Assembly: GCA_035529715.1 (NCBI GenBank)
Contig: DATKWF010000033.1
Coordinates: forward strand, 1-6,146
Origin: DATKWF01 sp035529715
GTDB lineage: Bacteria; Chloroflexota; Dehalococcoidia; Dehalococcoidales; RBG-16-60-22
Direction of reading: 5' to 3'
DNA length: 6,146 nt
Part shown: positions 1-5,782 of the stretch, in pieces
How the letters are laid out: each line of letters starts with the position of its first letter
Position numbering within the stretch: the stretch's first letter is position 1
Notes under the pieces: generated by a model
The model's database searches: none
What the model was told of the DNA's origin: nothing
Seen by the model: the letters and a program-made list of their open reading frames with translations, nothing else
Translations under genes and position numbers: made by a program

Positions 1-1
1 G

Positions 2-1102
2 GTTGAACCACACCAGGCACGAATAGTAACTTCTATCTTTAATGGCGTAATTGAGGGTAAGGGGCTTAAAGAGATGGTAAAGGAGTTGAATCACAACGGC
101 GTTGCTGGTCCCAAAGGTAAGACATGGGGTAAGACTACGCTACACAAAATCCTGACCAATGCGGCTTATACCGGTACTCTAATCTGGGGCCGAACAAGTA
201 AGCGTGACCTTAGTCCGGTACGCGTAGAAAATGCTTGGCCGGCTATTACAGATAGAGAGACCTTTGATACCGTCCGGAGTAAACTCAGTGGGCGATCCCC
301 GGCTCAGCTTAATCCGAGGCGGTTAGCTAGCCGCTATCTATTGAGTGGTCTAGCCAGATGCGGCTTCTGTGGTAAAGCTCTGGTCGGACAGGTGGCTAAA
401 GGAGGACGATTCAGTTACTACGTGTGCGGTACTCTGCTTAAAAAAGGAGCTGGTTCCTGTGAAGCCCGTTACCTCAACAGCCGGAAATTCGAAGGGCTGG
501 TAATAAACAAGATAAAAGAACATATCCTGACCGAAGAAAGCTTACAAGAGCTTGTTCGTCTGGTCAATGAGGAAATGGATAGTGCTGCTGGGAATTACCA
601 GGAAGATTTGGATGTAACCTCAGACGAAATTGCTGGCATAAATGGCCGTCTGGAGAGATTATACGACGCACTGGAAACGGGCAAGCTTGGGCTTGACGAC
701 TTGGCTCCCAGAATCCAGCAATTAAGACATCAGCAGGAACAGCTCCAGTCCAGGAAGTGGGAATTGGAAGCATTATTGTCTGACAGGCGAGTTGAATTAG
801 CCGACCTGAAGATGGTGACCCGATGTGTTGCTGACCTTCGTAGTTTGCTCGAGGAGAGCACTCTTACAGAGAGAAAGTCATTCATCAGGAGCTTTGTTAA
901 AGAGGTAAAGGTGACTGGTGATGAGGTACTGTTGGCCTATACTATGCCACTCCCACCTGAAGGAATATCTGAGGAGAAGGTGGGAGTTCTTTATTCCGTC
1001 CACTCAAGTGGAGCTGGGGGGATTCGAACCCCCTACCTTTTGACTGCCAGTCAAACGTTCTCCCAATTGAACTACAGCCCCATTATCCTCAATACAATTT
1101 AG
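2..1102 (+). CDS. Large serine recombinase, C-terminal part (5' end outside window)
   Basis: This is a site-specific DNA recombinase of the large serine family, which integrates or excises mobile elements. The reading frame is open from base 2 (VEPHQARIV...), so the ATG at 74 is internal and the catalytic resolvase domain lies upstream of the window. Visible residues ~1-65 match the end of the Recombinase domain, including the pattern GVAGPKGKTWGKTTLHKIL then AAYTGTLIWG. A zinc ribbon follows with C120 and C123 (CGFC), C142 and C153. Residues ~194-289 are a charged, heptad-like coiled coil, then a VKEVKVTGDEVLLAYTMPLPP strand region typical of these proteins. The last ~31 residues (GAGGIRTP... 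to the TAG stop) are the antisense of a tRNA-Ala gene, so the true ancestral C-terminus was probably replaced on integration. It is convergent with the tRNA and the stress operon. The family is clear; the specific element is unknown. Confidence 0.9.
   Translation, partial: VEPHQARIVTSIFNGVIEGKGLKEMVKELNHNGVAGPKGKTWGKTTLHKILTNAAYTGTLIWGRTSKRDLSPVRVENAWPAITDRETFDTVRSKLSGRSPAQLNPRRLASRYLLSGLARCGFCGKALVGQVAKGGRFSYYVCGTLLKKGAGSCEARYLNSRKFEGLVINKIKEHILTEESLQELVRLVNEEMDSAAGNYQEDLDVTSDEIAGINGRLERLYDALETGKLGLDDLAPRIQQLRHQQEQLQSRKWELEALLSDRRVELADLKMVTRCVADLRSLLEESTLTERKSFIRSFVKEVKVTGDEVLLAYTMPLPPEGISEEKVGVLYSVHSSGAGGIRTPYLLTASQTFSQLNYSPIILNTI
1000..1033. other. Predicted element/chromosome junction (att site) at the 3' end of tRNA-Ala
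   Basis: The recombinase gene runs straight into the acceptor and T-arm of tRNA-Ala, the end of a tRNA most used as an integration target. The recombinase-like sequence ends at about residue 335 of the visible protein and tRNA antisense begins at 1009. The crossover is therefore placed by inference in or near the acceptor/T-arm segment. Serine recombinases need only a short shared core, so the exact limits cannot be read from one end. The second copy would lie outside this window, to the left. Confidence 0.4.
1009..1081 (-). tRNA. tRNA-Ala (anticodon GGC)
   Basis: On the minus strand the sequence folds as a complete cloverleaf. The 7-bp acceptor stem (GGGGCTG with CAGCTCC) contains the G3:U70 wobble that is the identity element for alanyl-tRNA synthetase. 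The D arm is GTTC/GAAC. The anticodon stem TTTGA/TCAAA carries loop CTGGCAG, giving anticodon GGC. The T arm is GGGGG/CCCCC with loop TTCGAAT, and the discriminator base is A73. The 3' CCA is not encoded. The gene lies wholly inside the 3' end of the convergent recombinase reading frame, and the mobile-element side touches its 3' end. It is co-directional with the upstream stress operon. Confidence 0.95.
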
Positions 1103-1124
1103 CAGAAAATAATATTGCCGGCAA
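1096..1124 (-). promoter_or_regulatory. Possible weak promoter of tRNA-Ala
   Basis: On the minus strand, TTGCCG (1124-1119, 4/6 match to the -35 consensus) is separated by 17 bp from TAAATT (1101-1096, 4/6 match to -10). Transcription would start ~8 bases before the mature 5' end of the tRNA. The match is modest. Read-through from the upstream operon is an equally good source of the tRNA transcript. The site overlaps the recombinase stop codon. Confidence 0.3.
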
Positions 1125-1126
1125 GT

Positions 1127-1774
1127 CTAGATAGGCAGGCCCAGCGCTCTAAGTATTGACCCTAGACCCCAGTACCCAGCAGCGGCTACCGTTATTCCCT
1201 TAATCGTTTTGCCGACAATACAAATAAGGATGTATTTCTTGAGGCTATAATGCGTCGCCCCGGCGGTAAGCGCTATCGGGTAAAAAAAGGGGTTGACCAC
1301 TGCCGAGAAGATAAACAGCACCAGAGCTCCCCTCCGCTCCATCCACCCCAAAATCCGTGAGTAGACTGCCCGGATTTTGGGGTGTTTGGCACTGGCCAAG
1401 GCTGCTCCACCCCCATAGCCGGTCATATAGATAGTCAACGCACCTATGGTCTCACCCAGACCAGCGGCGGCACCAACAAACACCGGACCCAGGTACGGAG
1501 CAAACGATGGTTTTAATACTGTTCCCAAAACAAATATTACCGGTAACATTGGCACTGGAGCAATATAAGTGGCACCACCAAAAACACCGATAAGAAAGGC
1601 ACCCAGATAGCCATAGCCCCCAATCGCCTGGATATCATCAAAATAATTAATAACGGCTACGACTACTCCCACAGTCAAGACCACGCCCGCGACACCAATC
1701 CAATATTCCCACCTCTTTACAATCCTCTGTAGCTTGGCCCACTTACTAACCTTGCCTTCAGCGGTCTCACTCAT
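1127..1774 (-). CDS. VTT/DedA-like (SNARE-associated family) polytopic membrane protein
   Basis: A 215-residue inner-membrane protein. A short basic cytoplasmic N-terminus is followed by TM1 (~25-43). A long hydrophobic stretch (~55-86) contains the broken, re-entrant-looking APVPMLPVI. Next come TM3 (~92-118, with the polar GLGETIGALTIYMTGYGGG segment), a second broken hydrophobic segment NPFFYPIALTAG (~150-172), and a final TM (~181-204). The pairs of broken helices, a small-residue-rich G-E-T-I-G helix and the P-x-A-L-T-A-G turn resemble VTT-domain proteins of the DedA/YqaA type. Some members translocate lipid carriers or affect membrane potential; the substrate here is unknown. The ATG overlaps the clpC stop (ATGA), and a GGAGG at 1786-1782, 7 bases upstream, lies inside the last clpC codons. 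It is therefore the last gene of the dnaJ-hspR-clpC operon. The family call is from pattern only; another small polytopic family is possible. Confidence 0.7.
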   Translation of the reverse strand: MSETAEGKVSKWAKLQRIVKRWEYWIGVAGVVLTVGVVVAVINYFDDIQAIGGYGYLGAFLIGVFGGATYIAPVPMLPVIFVLGTVLKPSFAPYLGPVFVGAAAGLGETIGALTIYMTGYGGGAALASAKHPKIRAVYSRILGWMERRGALVLFIFSAVVNPFFYPIALTAGATHYSLKKYILICIVGKTIKGITVAAAGYWGLGSILRALGLPI

Positions 1775-4224
1775 GCGGCTGCCTCCGCGGTAGTTTTCGC
1801 GGCAAAGGTTAACCCTTCATCACCAAGGTCAATTCTAATGACGTCACCCTGGTTAAATTCCCCCCGTAACAACTTAGTTGACAGAGGATTTTCAACATGG
1901 CGTTCTATAGCCCGCCTCAACGGTCGTGCCCCGTACACCGGGTCATAACCCACCTTAGCCAGCCATTCTTTAGCTTTATCAGTTAACTCCACCTCTAGCT
2001 TATGCTCAGCCAGACGCTTCTGCAAATCCTTTACCATTAAATCAACAATGCTGCGGAGCTGCTCCTCAGTTAGCTCATGGAAGACTATAATCTCATCTAT
2101 ACGGTTGAGAAATTCGGGGCGGAAGGTCTTCTTCACCTCAGTCAGAACCTTCTCCTTCATGCTGTCATAGGCCTCTTCCCTAGTTTTGGCTCCACCTTTC
2201 TGGGCAGCAAAACCCATAGTCGTATCACGCTTAATGAGTTCAACTCCGGTGTTGCTGGTCATAATGACTACGGTATTCTTAAAATCTACCGTCCGCCCGT
2301 GACCATCGGTTAATCGCCCGTCATCGAGGATTTGGAGCAGGGTATTAAACACATCGGGATGCGCTTTTTCAATCTCATCCAGTAGGATTACCCGGTAGGG
2401 GCGTCGCCTCACTGCCTCAGTAAGCTGCCCCCCCTCATCATAGCCGATGTAGCCCGGCGGGGCACCAACCAGGCGCGATACCGTATGTCTCTCCTGGTAC
2501 TCTGACATATCCAGACGCACCATGGCATTTTCATCATCAAACAGGAACTGCGCCAGGGTACGAGCTAGTTCAGTCTTGCCGACGCCGGTTGGCCCCAGGA
2601 ATATAAAGCTGCCAATTGGTCGTTTGGGGTCCTTCAGCCCAGCCCGGCTTCGTCTGATGGCCTCGCAAATCGCATTAACCGCCTCCTCCTGATTTACCAG
2701 CCGCTCATGAATCCGCTCCTCCATATGAAGCAGTTTCTCAGCTTCACCCTCCAGCATCTGGGATACTGGGATGCCCGTCCAGCTGGAGATTAACCTGGCA
2801 ATACTCTCTTCATCCACCACCTCATCAATCTTCTCCTGTTTAAGCCACTCGCCCTTGGCCTGGTTATACTCCTCTTCCAGGCGTAGCCGCTCACTCTTAA
2901 GCTGGGCAGCCTGCTCATAGTCCTGTCGCTGTGAGGCTGCTTCCTCCTCATTGGTCAGCCGCTTCAGTTGCTTCTCCAGAGATTTAACCTCCGGGGGTGC
3001 GCTCTGGGTATCAATCTTAATCTTGCTAGCCGCCTCATCAATGAGGTCAATAGCCTTGTCAGGTAGATACCGGTCGGAAATATAGCGCTGACTTAAGCGG
3101 GCGGCTGCCTCCAGGGCTTGGTCGCTTATCTTAATCTTGTGGTGAGCCTCATACCTGGGACGAAGCCCGCGGAGCATCTCAACCGTAGCCTCAACACTGG
3201 GCTCACCGAGGAATACCGGCTGGAACCGCCGCTCCAGAGCCTTATCCTTCTCAATAAACTTACGGTACTCATCAAGGGTGGTGGCACCCACACACTGCAA
3301 TTCACCGTGAGCCAATGCCGGTTTAAGCATATTGCTGGCATCAATAGCTCCCTCAGCCGCTCCCGCTCCAACTACAGTATGAATCTCATCAATGAACAAT
3401 ATGATTTCACCCTGTGCCTGCCGAATCTCATCCATCACCGCCTTGAGCCGCTCCTCAAATTCGCCACGGAACTTGCTTCCAGCCACCAGAGACCCCATAT
3501 CCAGAGCCATCACCCGGCGCCCCCTAAGAGAATCGGGAACGTCATCAGCTGCAATCTTCTGGGCTAACCCCTCAGCAATGGCAGTCTTACCCACCCCAGC
3601 GTCACCAACAATCACCGGGTTATTCTTAGTACGACGGGTAAGTATTTGCATCACTCGTTTAATCTCCTCGTCCCGACCGATAACCGGGTCAAGTTTTCCC
3701 AGACGGGCTAAATCGGTCAGGTCGCGAGAATACTTTTCCAGAGAGCGATATTTACTCTCGGCTCTGGCATCAGTAACCCGATGACCACCGCGAATGTTCT
3801 GAAGGGCACGATACACCTTCTCCTGGTCAATACCGAAGCGGTGAAGAATGCCGGCTGCTTCACCCTCTTGCTCACCAGCCATAGCAATCAATAGGTGCTC
3901 GGTGCCGATAAACTCATCTTTAAGCCTGTCAGCCTCGGCCGATGCTGACTCTATTAGTTGAGTAATACGTGGCGTAGCGTAAATCTGAGGCGTTTCATAG
4001 GCAACCTTCGGTGAGTTCTCTAGTGCAGCTACCACCTGCTGCTTCACGGCTTCAACATCAACGCCAAGCTCCTTCAAAATGTCACCGACTAGCCCCGCCT
4101 GCTGCTGAAGCAGCGCCAGCAGGATATGCTCCACATCCCATTGGCTGTGGTGATACTGGCGAACCAACTCCTGGGAAGTAGCCAATGCCTCTTGTGCTTG
4201 CTCAGTGAATCTCTCCTGCCTCAT
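1771..4224 (-). CDS. clpC: Hsp100/Clp AAA+ unfoldase, ClpC-type core with ClpB-like N-terminus
   Basis: A two-ring ATP-driven protein unfoldase of the cytoplasm, 817 residues. Two Clp-N repeats (~4-140) begin RFTEQAQEAL and end in a GGHRVTD linker (146-152). D1 has Walker A GDAGVGKT (207-214), pore loop KFRGEFEE (251-258), Walker B ILFIDE (275-280) and arginine fingers R332/R333. The middle domain is short (~403-470) and carries a UVR-like motif, QDYEQAAQLK (434-443). D2 has Walker A GPTGVGKT (544-551), pore loop GYIGYD (591-596), Walker B VILLDE (612-617), an MGF tripeptide (670-672), the FRPEFLNRID box (701-710) and sensor-2 GAR (765-767). Length, short middle domain and the MGF at the ClpP-loop position fit ClpC (~810) rather than ClpB (~860 with a ~120-residue middle domain). 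The N-terminal region and linker read as ClpB. The start overlaps the hspR stop (ATGA) with only a weak, distant AAGGGG upstream, so translation is probably coupled to hspR. Annotators may call it ClpB. Confidence 0.93.
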   Translation of the reverse strand: MRQERFTEQAQEALATSQELVRQYHHSQWDVEHILLALLQQQAGLVGDILKELGVDVEAVKQQVVAALENSPKVAYETPQIYATPRITQLIESASAEADRLKDEFIGTEHLLIAMAGEQEGEAAGILHRFGIDQEKVYRALQNIRGGHRVTDARAESKYRSLEKYSRDLTDLARLGKLDPVIGRDEEIKRVMQILTRRTKNNPVIVGDAGVGKTAIAEGLAQKIAADDVPDSLRGRRVMALDMGSLVAGSKFRGEFEERLKAVMDEIRQAQGEIILFIDEIHTVVGAGAAEGAIDASNMLKPALAHGELQCVGATTLDEYRKFIEKDKALERRFQPVFLGEPSVEATVEMLRGLRPRYEAHHKIKISDQALEAAARLSQRYISDRYLPDKAIDLIDEAASKIKIDTQSAPPEVKSLEKQLKRLTNEEEAASQRQDYEQAAQLKSERLRLEEEYNQAKGEWLKQEKIDEVVDEESIARLISSWTGIPVSQMLEGEAEKLLHMEERIHERLVNQEEAVNAICEAIRRSRAGLKDPKRPIGSFIFLGPTGVGKTELARTLAQFLFDDENAMVRLDMSEYQERHTVSRLVGAPPGYIGYDEGGQLTEAVRRRPYRVILLDEIEKAHPDVFNTLLQILDDGRLTDGHGRTVDFKNTVVIMTSNTGVELIKRDTTMGFAAQKGGAKTREEAYDSMKEKVLTEVKKTFRPEFLNRIDEIIVFHELTEEQLRSIVDLMVKDLQKRLAEHKLEVELTDKAKEWLAKVGYDPVYGARPLRRAIERHVENPLSTKLLRGEFNQGDVIRIDLGDEGLTFAAKTTAEAAA

Positions 4225-4538
4225 AAATTATCCACGCCCCTTAATTTCTCTAGCTCCGATTCCAGCTCCTCCATATGATTCTGCAATTCGTTCATATGCT
4301 GCGCCATACGCATAATAACCTCAACCCCAGCCAAATTCACCCCCAAATCATCCATCAAGGTCTTCGCCCGACGGAGTAGGGCTATATCCCTCTCCGAATA
4401 TAGACGAATATTACCTCGCGACCGTGCGGGCTCTATTATGCCAATCTTCTCATAGTAACGCAAGGTATAGGTCTGCACACCAAGCATCCTGGCCGTTACA
4501 CTTATCACATAACGGGGTTCAGTCTCATCTTGATTCAT
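4221..4538 (-). CDS. hspR: HspR, MerR-family heat-shock repressor
   Basis: A 105-residue DNA-binding regulator. Residues ~10-50 form the MerR winged-helix region: YVISVTARMLGV, then TLRYYEKIGIIEPARSRGNIRLYSERDI. A conserved GVNLAGVEVI follows at 66-75, and a C-terminal coiled coil for dimerisation at ~78-101. RYVISV at the start, the YSERDI wing and V-N-L-A-G are hallmarks of HspR, which represses chaperone genes and in actinobacteria uses DnaK as co-repressor. The ATG at 4538 is chosen because GGAGG ends 5 bases upstream; a longer frame from TTG at 4550 would place its first codons on that ribosome-binding site. The gene sits 14 bp after the dnaJ-like gene and overlaps clpC by 4 bp. It is therefore expected to regulate its own operon, though no consensus operator was found. 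Confidence 0.93.
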   Translation of the reverse strand: MNQDETEPRYVISVTARMLGVQTYTLRYYEKIGIIEPARSRGNIRLYSERDIALLRRAKTLMDDLGVNLAGVEVIMRMAQHMNELQNHMEELESELEKLRGVDNL

Positions 4539-4543
4539 AAAAA

Positions 4544-4548
4544 CCTCC
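4544..4548 (-). promoter_or_regulatory. Ribosome-binding site that fixes the hspR start
   Basis: GGAGG on the minus strand, followed by TTTTT and then ATG at 4538. The alternative TTG start at 4550 overlaps this motif and has no comparable site of its own, so the shorter HspR is preferred. Confidence 0.8.
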
Positions 4549-4552
4549 AACT

Positions 4553-5539
4553 TCAGCTATCAGACCGCAGCTTACCAAGCCGCTCAAATAGCTTCTTTTC
4601 CTCCTCTGAGAGCTTAGTTGGTAATAACACATTGATTTTAGCTAAAAGGTCACCATAGGAAGAGTTCCCCAGATGAGGCATACCCTGCCCCTTGAGGCGA
4701 AAGGCACGCCCATTTTGAGTTTCTACCGGAATCTTCAGTGCCAACTTGCCCTTAAGGGTAGGCACCTGAACCTCACCACCCAGCACTGCTATCGTCAGTG
4801 GAACTGCCACCTCTTCGTATAAATCATCACCCCGGCGTTCAAACTGCCGATGCGGTTTAACCGATACCACCAGGTAAAGGTCACCACTGGCACCTCCAGC
4901 ATAGCCTGGCTGACCCTTACCGGCAATACGCACCCGAGACCTATCCTTAACCCCAGGCGGAATCTTGACCTCAAGACGCTTCACCGCAGATACTACTCCC
5001 GCACCCCGGCACACCGAACAGGGCACGTTCTGTATCCGCCCCGTGCCCTGACAACTAGAGCAGGGTTGTTCACTCCGAAGAGCAATGGTCCGATTAGTGC
5101 CATGGTAAGCCTCCTCTAGGGTCACCTCAACCGGGTGGTCTACATTTTGCCCGCGTCTGGGCCTAGACCGCCTACTCCCCGTCCCGCTACCGAACAGGTC
5201 ACTAAACAGGCTACCTAAATCATCTCCCTCAAAGTGGAATCTTTGAGCACCACCTGCCTGGCTAAAATTCCAGAGAGGAGTCTGCTGCCGCCCCGCCTGA
5301 GCAAATTGGTCAGCATACTGCCACTGGTCACCAAACTGGTTGTACTTCTGGCGCTTCTCCTTGTCGGACAGAACCTCATAAGCTTCATTTATTTGCTTAA
5401 ACCTCGCCTCTGCCGACTTATCGCCAGGGTTGACATCCGGGTGATATTTACGAGCCAGCCGGCGGTAAGCCTGCTTTATCTCTCGTTCGCTAGCACCCCG
5501 GTTAACCCCTAATATACTATAATAGTCCTTACCCGCCAT
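4553..5539 (-). CDS. dnaJ: DnaJ/CbpA-like J-domain co-chaperone with a reduced zinc finger
   Basis: A 328-residue cytoplasmic Hsp40 that would stimulate DnaK ATPase and deliver substrates. The J-domain is at 4-70 with the essential HPD at 33-35. A Q/F/G-rich linker (~75-120) includes DDLGSLFSDLFGSG. Then comes substrate-binding domain CTD I, starting VDHPVEVTLEEAYHGT. The zinc region (160-181) holds only two CxxCxGxG motifs (C160/C163 and C174/C177), against four in canonical DnaJ (~375 residues). CTD I resumes at VKIPPGVKDRSRVRI, and CTD II includes AVLGGEVQVPTLKG and ends PTKLSEEEKKLFERL. This places it between type I DnaJ and zinc-free CbpA. The ATG at 5539 has AGAGG 6 bases upstream and lies just downstream of a consensus promoter. 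It is the first gene of the dnaJ-hspR-clpC-membrane protein operon. It may not be the organism's only DnaJ. Confidence 0.93.
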   Translation of the reverse strand: MAGKDYYSILGVNRGASEREIKQAYRRLARKYHPDVNPGDKSAEARFKQINEAYEVLSDKEKRQKYNQFGDQWQYADQFAQAGRQQTPLWNFSQAGGAQRFHFEGDDLGSLFSDLFGSGTGSRRSRPRRGQNVDHPVEVTLEEAYHGTNRTIALRSEQPCSSCQGTGRIQNVPCSVCRGAGVVSAVKRLEVKIPPGVKDRSRVRIAGKGQPGYAGGASGDLYLVVSVKPHRQFERRGDDLYEEVAVPLTIAVLGGEVQVPTLKGKLALKIPVETQNGRAFRLKGQGMPHLGNSSYGDLLAKINVLLPTKLSEEEKKLFERLGKLRSDS

Positions 5540-5557
5540 CTTTTTCCTCTAGTGGTT

Positions 5558-5586
5558 ATTATAAATCATCTTACAGGAATTGTCAA
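5558..5586 (-). promoter_or_regulatory. Consensus housekeeping promoter of the dnaJ-hspR-clpC operon
   Basis: On the minus strand, a perfect -35 TTGACA (5586-5581) is followed by a 17-bp spacer and a perfect -10 TATAAT (5563-5558). The predicted start is near 5551, giving a leader of only about a dozen bases that is essentially the AGAGG ribosome-binding site before the dnaJ ATG. Such a strong promoter implies that control is by repression, consistent with HspR in the same operon. Confidence 0.85.
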
Positions 5587-5588
5587 TA

Positions 5589-5598
5589 CTTATTTAAG
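5589..5598. promoter_or_regulatory. Near-palindrome beside the -35 box, candidate operator
   Basis: CTTATTTAAG is symmetric at 8 of 10 positions and lies 2 bases upstream of the -35 hexamer. It is neither a HAIR (CTTGAGT-N7-ACTCAAG) nor a CIRCE element. In AT-rich DNA such a short palindrome can arise by chance. Confidence 0.2.
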
Positions 5599-5711
5599 AA
5601 AGTTAATAAAATATTGTTAAGTATATTGCACAAAGATATATGTAGGGGCATATAGAACATTTCGTCCTGCTGTCCAATGCCTTATGGGCTTCGATTTCCC
5701 ACAAGTATACA

Positions 5712-5748
5712 AAGCGAAAGGGGCCTGCTTGGAAGCCCCTTTCCGCTT
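5712..5748 (-). terminator. GC-rich hairpin terminator, possibly bidirectional
   Basis: AAGCG-AAAGGGGC (5712-5724) pairs with GCCCCTTTC-C-GCTT (5735-5748). This gives a 13-bp stem with one bulged base (5744) and a 10-base loop. It lies ~35 bases past the stop of the post-COAP-1-like gene and would end that transcript before the dnaJ promoter. The minus-strand T tract after the stem is short (TTTG); on the plus side the stem is followed by ATTTTCC. Termination is inferred from structure and position. Confidence 0.65.
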
Positions 5749-5782
5749 ATTTTCCCTGTGTCTGCCAGCTAATGCCAGGCAT

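Noticed and set aside
564..773. Minus-strand open frame inside the recombinase
   Set aside because: Antisense shadow of the conserved coiled-coil region, with no ribosome-binding site or family resemblance.
1002..1008. ACTCAAG, identical to one half of the HspR HAIR operator
   Set aside because: The partner half CTTGAGT is absent at the required 7-bp spacing, and the site is far from the operon promoter at the end of a tRNA; a 7-base match is likely chance.
1115..1124. Perfect palindrome TTGCCGGCAA as terminator of the operon
   Set aside because: It has no loop, so it could form only a 3-bp hairpin in RNA, and no clean T tract follows directly.
3118..3784. Long open frames on the plus strand and in another minus-strand frame inside clpC
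   Set aside because: They lie opposite or out of frame with a strongly conserved Clp ATPase, have low-complexity composition and match no family.
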